DNA of 64,000 nucleotides, from assembly GCF_900100735.1 (NCBI RefSeq), contig NZ_FNCJ01000002.1:186001-250000 (forward strand), given 5' to 3'. The position numbers and the translations under genes were made by a program. The stretch comes from Paraburkholderia phenazinium. GTDB taxonomy: Bacteria > Pseudomonadota > Gammaproteobacteria > Burkholderiales > Burkholderiaceae. The first letter of the stretch is position 1. Each line of letters starts with the position of its first letter. Positions 54,600 to 63,634 of the stretch are shown here, one piece after another. The notes under the pieces were generated by a model, which was not told the DNA's origin, did no database searches, and worked only from the letters and a program-made list of their open reading frames with translations.

Positions 54600-55814
54600 T
54601 CAGGCGATGCGCGCGGCGTGCGGACGGCCAATCGCGAGATAGTGCGCCAGCGCAATGATCGGGAACGCCGTCGCGACGGCGGCCACCAACGGCCAGCCAC
54701 CATGCTCATAGAGCGGGCTGGCGAGCGCAGAACCGAACGCACCGCCCACGAAAATGCTCGTCATATACAGCGCGTTCAGGCGGTTTCTGCTCGCCGCATG
54801 CAACGCATATATCTCGCGTTGACCCAGCACCATGTTCATCTGCACGGCGAAATCGAGCACGATGCCGGTCGCCACGAGGCCCAGCACGCCCCACGCCGGA
54901 TGGATCAGTGCGGGAGCGTAGGCGAGCGCGCCCACTACCAGCGCGATCAAGGTTGCGCGTACCGTGTGACCCGCATCGGCCAGACGTCCCGCAACAGGTG
55001 CCGAGGTGGCGCCGATCGCACCCACCAGCGCGAAGATGCCGATCTCGGTTTGCGAGAGCCCGAAATGACGCGTCAACTCGACGGGGATCGCGGTCCAGAA
55101 CAGACTGAACGAAGCGAACATCAACCCCTGATACAGCGAGCGATGACGCAGCACTGGCATCGTTCGGACCAGGTGGCCGAGCGAGCCGATCAGTTCGAAG
55201 TAGGTCGCCTTGTGATCCGGTTGGCGGCGCGGAATGGTCAGCGCGAGCACGCTGGTCACGATCGTCATCAGCACGGCTGCGGCGCCGAACACCACGCGCC
55301 AGCCGAAATGCCCGGCTACCACGCTGGAGATCGGGCGTGACAGCAGAATGCCGAGCAGCAGCCCGCTCATGATGGTGCCGACCACCTTGCCGCGCGACTC
55401 GTCCGGCGCGAGATGCGCGGCGAGCGGGATCAAGATCTGCACGGCGACGGAGCTGAAGCCGACTAGCAGCGAGATCGCGAGGAACCAGCCCGGTTGCTGC
55501 GCGAACGCCGCGGCTGCAAGACTCACGATCGACACGAGGGCCGTGGTGATCATCAGTTTGCGGTTTTCCAGCAGGTCGCCGAGCGGCACGAGAAAGAACA
55601 GGCCAAACGCATAGCCGATCTGCGTGAGCGACACGATCAGGCTGGCTGTGCCACCGGACATGTGAATGTCCGGTGCGATCAGTTCGGTGATCGGTTGCGC
55701 GTAGTACAGATTCGCGACGATAGCGCCGCAGCAGAACGCGAACAGCGCGATCAGACCGCGTGTCAGTTTGACGGGATGGGTGCCGCCCGTCGCGGTGGAT
55801 GCCTGGGTTGACAT
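54600..55814 (-). CDS. MFS transporter, YnfM-like
   Basis: A 404-residue 12-helix transporter. Starts LIALFAFCCGAIVANLYYAQPITELIA, the YnfM-type NLYYAQP segment, and contains FLVPLGDLLENRKLMI (motif A-like) and GKVVGTIMSGLLLGILLSRP. It follows the FAD hydroxylase by 36 bp. Import of the pathway substrate or export of a metabolite are both possible. Confidence 0.9.
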   Translation of the reverse strand: MSTQASTATGGTHPVKLTRGLIALFAFCCGAIVANLYYAQPITELIAPDIHMSGGTASLIVSLTQIGYAFGLFFLVPLGDLLENRKLMITTALVSIVSLAAAAFAQQPGWFLAISLLVGFSSVAVQILIPLAAHLAPDESRGKVVGTIMSGLLLGILLSRPISSVVAGHFGWRVVFGAAAVLMTIVTSVLALTIPRRQPDHKATYFELIGSLGHLVRTMPVLRHRSLYQGLMFASFSLFWTAIPVELTRHFGLSQTEIGIFALVGAIGATSAPVAGRLADAGHTVRATLIALVVGALAYAPALIHPAWGVLGLVATGIVLDFAVQMNMVLGQREIYALHAASRNRLNALYMTSIFVGGAFGSALASPLYEHGGWPLVAAVATAFPIIALAHYLAIGRPHAARIA

Positions 55815-55850
55815 GAGAACTCCCTGAAGTACGAAACGGAAAAAGTGGAC

Positions 55851-56999
55851 TCAGCGGGCGATGTTCATCAGCCGGTCGCCGAGCGAAATACCCAGATCGG
55901 TCATCAACTTGCCGCGTTGCAGCTGCTGGTTCTCCCAACGCTTGAGGGCTGAATCGATCGTCGCGCCGCTTTGCCATGTCGACGACAACGCGAGCGCCAA
56001 TGAATGGGCATTGGCCGCCGCCTTCGCAGTGCTGCCCGCCGTGTGGGGACGCGGCACCGAGGCGGCGTCGCCGAGCAGCACCGCGCGGCCGAACACCATC
56101 TTCGGCGAGCGCAGGTCGACGATCGGCTGCATGAACGGATCGTCGGTGGCATCGACTAGCGCGCGAAACGTCGGCCCAAGCCAGGTTTTTGCGTCTTCGC
56201 GCAACTGGGCGATGTCGGTGCTCTTGGTCGAGCCAGGCGGCAACGAAAACGCCCGCGCGACGCCGTGACGGTCGACCAGCAACGCGTCGAGTTGCTCGCG
56301 GCTGTATTTGCGGTACCACACCCAGTTCCAGCGACGCTCGCCGACCACAGTCGAATCGTTGTCGCCGGGAATCAGATAGCAGAGCCCGGAATGCCCGTCG
56401 CCTTGCTGAAAGCTGAAGCGGTCGCGCAACATGTCCGCGGCCGGCAAGGGCAGATCGGCTTCCTCGACTAGCCCGCGCCACGCGACATACCCCGCGTAGG
56501 CCGGCACAACTTCGGGGAGCAGGCGGCGCCTGAGCGTCGAACGAATACCGTCGGCGCCGATCAGCAAATCGGCCTGTTCGCTGCGGCCGCTCTCGAACTG
56601 CGCGACGATCTGTTCGCCTTCCATACGGAAATCGACAAAAGTCTCGCCGGCGTGCAGCGCCTGCGCGGGTAGCGCATTTTTCATGGCGCGATACAGCAGG
56701 CTCCATGAAGTCTGCATTTGCGGCATGTACAACTGTTCGACGCGCTTGTCGTCGCGATCCAGATAGATGCGCTCGCCTGACGCCACGCCCGGAGGAACCG
56801 GCAACGCGACGCCGGCGAACTGCAGCGCATCCAGGACGTCCGGTTGAAGCACGACGCCGCCGCCGCGGCTTTCCAACTGATTCGGCGAGGTTTCGAACAC
56901 GTCGACCTCCCAGCCGGCCGCCCGCAAGGTATTGGCCGAGAGCAACCCGCCGAGCGATCCGCCGATTACGACGGCATGCGGTTTTTCAAGCGATCTCAT
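55851..56999 (-). CDS. FAD-dependent aromatic hydroxylase (2,6-dihydroxypyridine hydroxylase-like)
   Basis: A 382-residue flavoprotein monooxygenase. FAD motif VVIGGSLGGLLSANTLRAAGWEVDVFE at residues 10-36, DLLIGADGIRSTLRRR (DG motif), and GRAVLLGDAASVPRPHTAGSTAKAAANAHSLA (GD motif), the last strongly like dihydroxypyridine hydroxylases. It overlaps the DsbA-like gene by 4 bp (ATGA). A pyridine-type substrate would fit the neighbouring molybdenum hydroxylase, as in nicotinate or isoquinoline degradation, but this is inference. Confidence 0.9.
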   Translation of the reverse strand: MRSLEKPHAVVIGGSLGGLLSANTLRAAGWEVDVFETSPNQLESRGGGVVLQPDVLDALQFAGVALPVPPGVASGERIYLDRDDKRVEQLYMPQMQTSWSLLYRAMKNALPAQALHAGETFVDFRMEGEQIVAQFESGRSEQADLLIGADGIRSTLRRRLLPEVVPAYAGYVAWRGLVEEADLPLPAADMLRDRFSFQQGDGHSGLCYLIPGDNDSTVVGERRWNWVWYRKYSREQLDALLVDRHGVARAFSLPPGSTKSTDIAQLREDAKTWLGPTFRALVDATDDPFMQPIVDLRSPKMVFGRAVLLGDAASVPRPHTAGSTAKAAANAHSLALALSSTWQSGATIDSALKRWENQQLQRGKLMTDLGISLGDRLMNIAR

Positions 57000-57649
57000 G
57001 CTGCGTTCCTTTGCTCTGCCGAACGCAGCGCGTTGGTGAAGACCACGGGAGGCTGTGCGCCGCTGATCACATGGCCGTCTATCAGGATGGTCGGCACGGC
57101 CTGAACGCCGAGCTTGTCGGCCCGGGCGCGCGCGGCGTCCATCTCCTGATTGCCGGCAGCGGAGAGCAGGTACGCGCGCACTTCGTTGGCATCGAAAGCA
57201 TGGTCCGCGGCGATTGCGGTCAAGGTATCGAGCGAGCCGATGTCGCGGCCTTCGGAAAAGTAGGCGGCGTAGATGGCCTGATACAAGACGGCGGTTTTCA
57301 TCGGTTCATTGCGCTGTTGCGCGAACTGCATCAGGCGATGCGCCAGACGCGTGTTCGGCGTGCGCAACACTGCGTCGTAGTTGAACTGCGCGCCGGCAGC
57401 CAGACCCGCTGCCGTCACTTGCGCGTCCATGATTTGCGAGCGTGCCCAACTGCCGAATTTCCGGGTCCGGTAGGCGCGCCGGTCCATACCTTCGGCCGGC
57501 ATGGACGGATTCAACTCGAACGGCACGTAACGGATCGACACAGCCGCGCCGGTGCCGGCTTGCGCCAGCGCCGCAGCAAGATTGCGTTGACCGATCCAGC
57601 ACCACGGACAAATGAAGTCGTAATTGATTTCGATCTGAATGGCTTGCAT
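56996..57649 (-). CDS. DsbA/FrnE-family oxidoreductase
   Basis: A 217-residue thioredoxin-fold protein of the FrnE/2-hydroxychromene-2-carboxylate isomerase group. CPWC active site in NYDFICPWCWIGQRNL, and the cis-Pro region GVQAVPTILIDG. No signal peptide, so cytoplasmic. The start MQAIQIE at 57649 is chosen because the upstream frame is not homologous. First gene of the catabolic set, divergent from LysR C. Confidence 0.92.
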   Translation of the reverse strand: MQAIQIEINYDFICPWCWIGQRNLAAALAQAGTGAAVSIRYVPFELNPSMPAEGMDRRAYRTRKFGSWARSQIMDAQVTAAGLAAGAQFNYDAVLRTPNTRLAHRLMQFAQQRNEPMKTAVLYQAIYAAYFSEGRDIGSLDTLTAIAADHAFDANEVRAYLLSAAGNQEMDAARARADKLGVQAVPTILIDGHVISGAQPPVVFTNALRSAEQRNAA

Positions 57650-57729
57650 GTTGCACCCCTCACTAGGTAATGGATGCAGCTTATACGTTGCGTTAAAATT
57701 GTTGAATGTGGATAAAATGCAAGCGAGAG

Positions 57730-57744
57730 TTGCGTTTTTTGCAA
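57730..57744. promoter_or_regulatory. Candidate LysR operator (T-N11-A motif)
   Basis: TTGC-N7-GCAA, a palindrome fitting the T-N11-A LysR consensus, 24 bp before the LysR start and 81 bp before the divergent FrnE-like gene. Its place between the two genes fits autoregulation plus pathway control. Inferred. Confidence 0.5.
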
Positions 57745-57767
57745 CCAAATCGGAGGCCGGAACGACC

Positions 57768-58688
57768 ATGGACAAATTCCTCGCGGTGAAAACGCTACTG
57801 GAAGTGGCGGACGCCGGCGGCTTTTCGAAAGCCGCCCAACGTCTTGGGGTGGCCACCTCCTCGGTCACACGCTTGATGGACTCTCTGGAAGCCTCCCTGG
57901 GCACCGCGCTGCTGACCCGCACACCTAGAAAGGTCAGCCTCACGGACGCCGGCATTGCTTACGTCGAACAGGTCAGCAAGGTGCTCGACGACCTGGCCGA
58001 GGCGGACGAGAGCGTGTTCGACAGCGGCGCGTCGCCGGTCGGCGCACTGCGCATCGCGGTACCGTCCACCTATAGCCGCCTGCGGCTCGCACCGCACCTG
58101 GCGGCGTTTCTCTCCGCCCATCCCCGCGTGTTTCTCGATGTTGTCGTTGCCGATCACTTTGTCGACCTCGCGCTCGAGCGGATCGACGTCGCGATCCGGA
58201 TCGGCCAGCTCGATCGCGACGCCAACCTGATCGTTAAAAAGCTGGCGGACAATCCGCGCTGCGTGGTGGCCAGCCACGACTACCTCGAACGTAGCGGCAC
58301 GCCACGAACACCGGAAGAACTGAGCGCTCACGAGTGCCTTCGCTTTGCATACGGCGGTGGCTATCGTTCCCGGCAGGTCTGGACCTTCCGGCGGGACGAC
58401 GCGCAGCAGCGCGTCGACGTGCATGGTCATCTGCTGTCGAACAATCTCGACATCCTGCTCGAAGCCGTGCTGGCGGGACGCGGCATTGCGTTGCTGCCCG
58501 AATGGCACGTCGCGGCCGAGATTCGCGCGGGACGCCTCATGCGCTTGCTGGAGCACTTCGATGCGAGTCCCCATCAAGGCGACGCCGTCGTGTACGCCGC
58601 GTATCTTCCCAATCGCCGCCAGTCCAGCAAGGTGCGGGCGCTTATCCAGTTTCTCGAAGCGCGCCTTCACGCTTCCCTTGAAGGCTGA
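57768..58688 (+). CDS. LysR-family transcriptional regulator C
   Basis: A 306-residue LysR regulator (MDKFLAVKTLLEVADAGGFSKAAQRLGVATSSVTRLMDSLEASLGTALLTRTPRKVSLTDAG) with full effector domain ending SSKVRALIQFLEARL. GGAGG lies 13 bp before this ATG. Divergent to the catabolic genes; likely their regulator. Confidence 0.92.
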   Translation: MDKFLAVKTLLEVADAGGFSKAAQRLGVATSSVTRLMDSLEASLGTALLTRTPRKVSLTDAGIAYVEQVSKVLDDLAEADESVFDSGASPVGALRIAVPSTYSRLRLAPHLAAFLSAHPRVFLDVVVADHFVDLALERIDVAIRIGQLDRDANLIVKKLADNPRCVVASHDYLERSGTPRTPEELSAHECLRFAYGGGYRSRQVWTFRRDDAQQRVDVHGHLLSNNLDILLEAVLAGRGIALLPEWHVAAEIRAGRLMRLLEHFDASPHQGDAVVYAAYLPNRRQSSKVRALIQFLEARLHASLEG

Positions 58689-58754
58689 AAGGCACCCTGC
58701 TAGCGCGTTGCCTGAGTGCTCGCGGCAGGCTGCGCGGCACCCGCTTGCGCAGTC

Positions 58755-59273
58755 CTACGCGTGGCGTCCCGATTCGAACAGGAACCACACGCGCCGTTCT
58801 GCCTCGTCGATCCAGTTTTCGAGCAGGCTGGCCGTCGCGACATCGTTGTACTCACTGCACAGCGAATGCGTCTCGCGCATGTAGCCGGCGAGCGCCAGAT
58901 TGTCTTCACGCAATTCCGCCAGCATGTCGCTCGGCGTCACGAAATCCGCGTCGTTGTCGAGAATCCGCTGCAACTTCGTGATCTGGCCGGTGGAATGCAG
59001 CGTCTTGCCGCCTAGCTTGCGGGCGCGTTCCGCGATCGGGTCCGTCGCCGCGAAGATCTGATCCGATTGCTCGTCGAGCAACAGGTGATAGTCGCGGAAG
59101 TACGGCCCCGACATATGCCAGTGGAAGTTCTTCGTCTTCAGATACACCGCGAACACGTCGGCCAGCAAGGTGGTCAGAGCGGCGGCGATGTCGCGGGTCG
59201 CATCTTCGGTCAGGCGGGTCGGGGTTTTAAGCGGGGCCGCGCGATGGGCTGCCGCTGTAAGCGCTTCTTTCAT
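58755..59273 (-). CDS. dps: Dps-family ferritin-like DNA-protection protein
   Basis: A 172-residue Dps protein that stores iron and protects DNA in stress and starvation. Ferroxidase-site residues are in FHWHMSGPYFRDYHLLLDEQSDQI (His, His, Asp, Glu), the family's intersubunit site. It converges on LysR C; stops about 66 bp apart. Confidence 0.95.
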   Translation of the reverse strand: MKEALTAAAHRAAPLKTPTRLTEDATRDIAAALTTLLADVFAVYLKTKNFHWHMSGPYFRDYHLLLDEQSDQIFAATDPIAERARKLGGKTLHSTGQITKLQRILDNDADFVTPSDMLAELREDNLALAGYMRETHSLCSEYNDVATASLLENWIDEAERRVWFLFESGRHA

Positions 59274-59578
59274 AGAGAGTCCTTGTCATTGTCGAGAGTG
59301 GCAGCGTGTGAGTTGCTGACTTCAGGCGTTTGCATTGTAGGAATGCGGCACCCGTAAAGTCCTGCAGAAAACATGAAATGTTCTGAACCGCGAATCAGGA
59401 TGTCCGCGCCATGGCCCGTCGAGGGTTTCGCCCCGCAAGGTTTATTTAAGAACTATTAAGGACTCTGCCAAGGACTCAGTGAACAGCCGTCGATAGACTG
59501 GGCCTCAGTTGTCCTCGCACTTCGACCAAGTGCGGCATCTCCTCCCATGTTCACCAAACCATTAGGACGTACAACGCC
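59274..59578. other. Intergenic region between dps and the cysteine hydrolase
   Basis: About 305 bp with divergent promoters expected. The stretch 59440-59470 is AT-rich (TTTATTTAAGAACTATTAAG). No gene is seen. Confidence 0.45.
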
Positions 59579-60268
59579 ATGGCAAATCCGAAACTTGAAG
59601 TGCTGACGCCTGCTAACTCGCAGATCATCTTCATCGACCAACAGCCGCAAATGGCTTTTGGCGTCCAGTCCATCGACCGTCAGGTCCTTAAGAACAACGT
59701 GGTCGGCCTCGCGAAGGCAGCGCGGGTGTTCAACATTCCGACCACCATCACGACCGTGGAATCCGAAAGCTTTTCGGGCTACACATTCCCTGAATTGCTC
59801 GACGTCTTCCCGGGGCACAAGGTGCTTGAACGTTCGTCCATGAATTCGTGGGACGACCAGAAGGTGCGCGACTCGCTGGCTGAAAACGGCCGGAAGAAGG
59901 TGGTGGTGGCGGGTCTGTGGACTGAAGTCTGCAACAACACATTTGCGCTGTGCGCGATGGCCGAAGGCGACTACGAAATCTATATGGTCGCCGACGCATC
60001 GGGTGGCACGTCCAAGGACGCGCACGACTATGCCATGCAACGCATGATTCAGGCCGGCGTGGTGCCGATGACCTGGCAACAGGTGCTACTGGAATGGCAA
60101 CGCGATTGGGCGCACAAGGAGACGTACAACGAAGTCATGGCGATTGCCAAGGAGCATTCGGGTGCATACGGGATGGGCGTGGATTATGCCTACACGATGG
60201 TGCACAAGGCTCCGCAGCGCACGACGGGGACCCACGAAGTTCTGGCACCCGTGCCGGCAAAGAAGTAA
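59579..60268 (+). CDS. Isochorismatase-like cysteine hydrolase (YcaC-like)
   Basis: A 229-residue hydrolase with catalytic Asp20 in FIDQQPQM, Lys in KKVVVAG and Cys118 in LWTEVCNNT, all as in YcaC. YcaC-like proteins hydrolyse amide bonds; substrates are mostly unknown. About 75 bp before the amidohydrolase, so probably one operon. Confidence 0.93.
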   Translation: MANPKLEVLTPANSQIIFIDQQPQMAFGVQSIDRQVLKNNVVGLAKAARVFNIPTTITTVESESFSGYTFPELLDVFPGHKVLERSSMNSWDDQKVRDSLAENGRKKVVVAGLWTEVCNNTFALCAMAEGDYEIYMVADASGGTSKDAHDYAMQRMIQAGVVPMTWQQVLLEWQRDWAHKETYNEVMAIAKEHSGAYGMGVDYAYTMVHKAPQRTTGTHEVLAPVPAKK

Positions 60269-60343
60269 CGAGTCGCGACGAGCGCCCGCTTCCCATGAAT
60301 AGCTCCGCGCATGAAAAGCGGAGCGCTCCCAATGAGGATCGAC

Positions 60344-62212
60344 ATGACTTCCAATACTTCCGCGCCGACGCCGGCCGAGGTTGTCTTCTTTAACGGCAAG
60401 ATCGCCACGCAGGACGACAAGCGCTCTTTTGCCGATTCGCTCGCCGTCGCGGACGGCCGCATTATCGCTGCGGGCTCGCGCGACGCCGTGATGCGCCACG
60501 TGAACGGCAACACGCGGCAGGTCGACCTCAAAGGCCGCACCGTCATTCCCGGTCTGAACGACTCCCACCTGCACATCATTCGAGGCGGGTTGAACTTCAA
60601 CATGGAATTGCGCTGGGACGGCGTCCCTTCGCTGGCGGATGCGCTGGACATGCTTAAGAAGCAGGTGGCTCGCACACCGGCGCCGCAATGGGTTCGCGTG
60701 GTGGGCGGCTGGAACGAATTCCAGTTTGCCGAGCGGCGCGGCCCGACGCTCGAAGAAATCAACGCAATTGCACCGGATACGCCGGTGTTCATCCTGCACC
60801 TGTACGACAGCGCCCTCCTGAATGCAGCGGCGTTGCGCGCGGTGGGCTATACGAAAGACACCCCCAATCCTCCCGGCGGGGAAATCCAGCGCGACAAGCG
60901 CGGCAACCCGACCGGCATGCTGATCGCGCGGCCGAACGCCGGCCTGCTGTACGCGACGCTGGCAAAAGGTCCGAAACTCGGGCTCGAAGATCAACGCAAT
61001 TCCACCCGTCACTTCATGCGCGAACTGAACCGTCTCGGCGTGACGAGCGCGATCGACGCGGGCGGTGGCTATCAGGCCTATCCGGATGACTACGCTGTCA
61101 TCATGGACCTCGCGAAGAAAAGCGAACTGACGGTACGTATTGCCTACAACCTGTTCACGCAGAACGCGAAGAAGGAAATCGAGGACTTCGCGAAGTGGGT
61201 GAGGATGACCAAGCCGGGCGAAGGCGACGATTTCCTGCGCGTGAACGGCGCCGGCGAAATGCTGGTGTTTTCGGCTGCGGACTTCGAAGACTTTCTCGAG
61301 CCACGCCCGGATCTGCCCGACACGCTGGAAGACGAACTGGAAGCGGTCGTCAAACTGCTGGTCGCAAACCGCTGGCCGTTCCGGCTTCATGCCACGTATA
61401 ACGAATCTATTGAGCGCTTCCTGAACGTATTCGAACGGGTGAATGCCGAGATTCCGTTTAACGGGCTGCGGTGGTTCTTCGACCACTGCGAAACCATCAC
61501 GCAGAAGAACATCGAACGGGTGCGTGCGCTCGGCGGTGGTATCGCGATCCAGCATCGGATGGCTTTCCAGGGCGAGTATTTCATCCAGCGATATGGCGCG
61601 GAGGCCGTGAAGCGCACGCCGCCGATCCGTCACATGCTCGACGCCGGCCTGCCGGTCGGCGCGGGTACGGACGCCACGCGTGTCGCGAGCTTTAACCCGT
61701 TCGTGTCGCTGTACTGGATGGTGTCGGGCAAAACGGTCGGCGGCACGGCGATGTACTCGAGCGAAAACAAGCTCGACCGGATGGAAGCGTTGCGCCGTTA
61801 CACAGTGGGCAGTGCGTGGTTCTCGAGCGACGAAGAGCGCAAAGGCGCGCTGGTTCCCGGCCAGTTCGCGGACTTTGCGGTGCTCAGCGAAGATTACTTC
61901 TCCATCGACGAAAGCCGCATCAAGTTCCTGACCTCGGCCATGACGGTGGTGGGCGGCAAGGTCGTGTACGCGGACGACGAATTCGCGCCGCTCGCGCCGC
62001 CTGCCCTGCCGGTCAGCCCGTCGTGGTCGCCGGTTGCCGAATTCGGCGGCTATAGCCGTTACAAGCCGACGGCGGTGGCCTGCGTGGACGGCTGCGTGAA
62101 TCTGTGCGGCGTGCACGCGCATGCACACGGCTGGGCATGGCGTAAAAACGTGCCGGTCAGCGATTCGAACGGATTCTGGGGCGCGTTGGGCTGTAGCTGT
62201 TTCGCGTTCTGA
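60344..62212 (+). CDS. YtcJ-like amidohydrolase with Cys/His-rich C-terminal tail
   Basis: A 622-residue metal-dependent hydrolase of the amidohydrolase superfamily (YtcJ/ExoF-like). NGKIATQDDKRSF start, metal-binding DSHLHIIRGG, later HCETI and GTDATRVASFNPF. GAGG, spaced 6 bp, favours the ATG at 60344. The C-terminal 45 residues after the barrel carry many Cys and His (CVDGCVNLCGVHAHAHGWAW...GCSCF), suggesting an extra metal site. Shares an operon with the YcaC-like hydrolase. Confidence 0.9.
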   Translation: MTSNTSAPTPAEVVFFNGKIATQDDKRSFADSLAVADGRIIAAGSRDAVMRHVNGNTRQVDLKGRTVIPGLNDSHLHIIRGGLNFNMELRWDGVPSLADALDMLKKQVARTPAPQWVRVVGGWNEFQFAERRGPTLEEINAIAPDTPVFILHLYDSALLNAAALRAVGYTKDTPNPPGGEIQRDKRGNPTGMLIARPNAGLLYATLAKGPKLGLEDQRNSTRHFMRELNRLGVTSAIDAGGGYQAYPDDYAVIMDLAKKSELTVRIAYNLFTQNAKKEIEDFAKWVRMTKPGEGDDFLRVNGAGEMLVFSAADFEDFLEPRPDLPDTLEDELEAVVKLLVANRWPFRLHATYNESIERFLNVFERVNAEIPFNGLRWFFDHCETITQKNIERVRALGGGIAIQHRMAFQGEYFIQRYGAEAVKRTPPIRHMLDAGLPVGAGTDATRVASFNPFVSLYWMVSGKTVGGTAMYSSENKLDRMEALRRYTVGSAWFSSDEERKGALVPGQFADFAVLSEDYFSIDESRIKFLTSAMTVVGGKVVYADDEFAPLAPPALPVSPSWSPVAEFGGYSRYKPTAVACVDGCVNLCGVHAHAHGWAWRKNVPVSDSNGFWGALGCSCFAF

Positions 62213-62585
62213 TCTCTACAGGTTCATGCAACTACGCGAGCGAGGACCTCGATGCCGACGCTAACTGACGATGTGCTGTTTGGCCTGGGTATCCTGGTCC
62301 TCGATTTTCTCGCCGAGCAATGTCGACGAGAGCTCGGGCGGCTTGCTGCAATGGATTCGCGACGGCGTGCGGCGCTTCCATGAACTGACGTTTTGAGCGG
62401 ATTGGCATAGGTCGCGCGTCGATTAAGTCTTTTTAAGAATTCGCCAAAGTCTTTATAGATTTAATTCGCTACGCTGCAATGGATTGGCCCCTGGACTGTT
62501 GACGCGCCGGGACGTCGCCCGGTTGCGCTGCTCGTTCGGCACGCACAAAGGGGTACGCCGGGGGGACTGACACGGAGGAGTCGAG
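62213..62585. other. Intergenic region, possible broken small gene
   Basis: About 370 bp. A 43-codon frame starts at 62252 (MPTLTDDVLFGLGILVLDFL) and ends at 62383; in the next frame the segment to 62396 reads like the end of a helical protein (LLQWIRDGVRRFHELTF). Together they could be a frameshifted small gene. AT-rich sequence at 62430-62470 may hold a promoter for the HD-like gene. Confidence 0.3.
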
Positions 62586-63227
62586 ATGAAGAAAACCATT
62601 GCCGGCGTTGGCATCCCAGATGGTGTCATGGCCCAGGCGGCAACTGATCTTATCCGGGCCACAGAGTCCGAGTTGATGTTCCACCACGCGCTACGGGCGT
62701 TTCTGTTCGGGGCGCTAACCGGATACCGCGAGAATCTGACATTCGATCCGGAACTGCTGTATGTCGCCGCTATGTTTCACAACGTCGGGCTGAACCTGCA
62801 GTATCAGGGGTCGCCGTACCGGTTCGAAGTGGATGGCGCCAACGCCGCGCGCGAGTTCCTGCAGCAGTACGACATTGCCGAGCGGGAGATTGAAGAGGTC
62901 TGGGTGGGGATCGCGCTGCACACCACGCCAGGCATTCCGGAGCACCTGTCAGCGCTGGTTGCGCTGATTAGCGCCGGCGTGCAGATGGATGTGCGAGGCG
63001 CGCGCTACGACGAATTCACCGCGCAGCAGCGCGACGACATCGTGCAGGCCTACCCGCGCGAATCCGGTTTTAAGAAGAAGCTGATCGAGGCGTATGCGCG
63101 TGGCATGGCGAATCGTCCTGAAACGACTTTCGGGACCGTGAATGCCGATGTGCTGGACCGCTGGGATCCGAACTATCGGCGGCTGAATTTCTGCGGACTG
63201 GTGCTGGGATCGGACTGGCCGAATTGA
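62586..63227 (+). CDS. HD-domain-family protein with HN in place of the HD doublet
   Basis: A 213-residue protein related to cyanamide-hydratase-like HD-domain proteins. ESELMFHHALRAFLFG gives the first metal His; the next motif reads AAMFHNVGLN, with Asn66 where the doublet His-Asp is expected (codon AAC, bases 62780-62783 region). Later His in GIALHTTPGIPEH. A GGAG site precedes the ATG. It may lack normal hydrolase activity or use another metal set. Next is XapX. Confidence 0.85.
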   Translation: MKKTIAGVGIPDGVMAQAATDLIRATESELMFHHALRAFLFGALTGYRENLTFDPELLYVAAMFHNVGLNLQYQGSPYRFEVDGANAAREFLQQYDIAEREIEEVWVGIALHTTPGIPEHLSALVALISAGVQMDVRGARYDEFTAQQRDDIVQAYPRESGFKKKLIEAYARGMANRPETTFGTVNADVLDRWDPNYRRLNFCGLVLGSDWPN

Positions 63228-63255
63228 CGGATGTTTTTTTGAAAGGACGATCAGC

Positions 63256-63507
63256 ATGGGCTACATCATTTCACTGGGCGTCGGCTTTGGCGTCGGGCTT
63301 CTCTACTGGCTGCTCAAGGTGCAATCGCCGGCGCCGCCGCTTATCGCGTTGGCCGGTCTGCTCGGCATGGTGCTGGGCGAGCACGCGATACCGGTTGTGA
63401 AAGCGCAGCTGTTTGCGCAGACGACAACGACGCAGGTCGTCGGGCAGATCAAGGGCAGCGCGGCGCAAAAGCCGGGGACGCCAGGCGCGACCAAGGAAGG
63501 CGGTTAA
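63256..63507 (+). CDS. XapX domain (DUF1427) small membrane protein
   Basis: An 83-residue protein with two helices, MGYIISLGVGFGVGLLYWLLKVQSPAPPLIALAGLLGMVLGEH, the XapX signature, and a polar C-terminal tail. AAAGGA precedes the ATG. Often found in hydrolase-related clusters; function unknown. Confidence 0.92.
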   Translation: MGYIISLGVGFGVGLLYWLLKVQSPAPPLIALAGLLGMVLGEHAIPVVKAQLFAQTTTTQVVGQIKGSAAQKPGTPGATKEGG

Positions 63508-63634
63508 TGAGGTGGGTGCGCGCTGATCTCGTGACGGCGTGCACCAACGCTGCGCCGACACCGCTTATGTTGCCTACATGGCCTCGATGCGAGGCCGACT
63601 CTTCAAACGTTGCTAATTCCATCGGGTAATCAAA

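Noticed and set aside
54706..56706. Large minus-strand open frame overlapping the MFS and FAD hydroxylase genes
   Set aside because: It is a shadow frame with Arg/Ala-rich composition. The recognised proteins in the other frame fill the same region.
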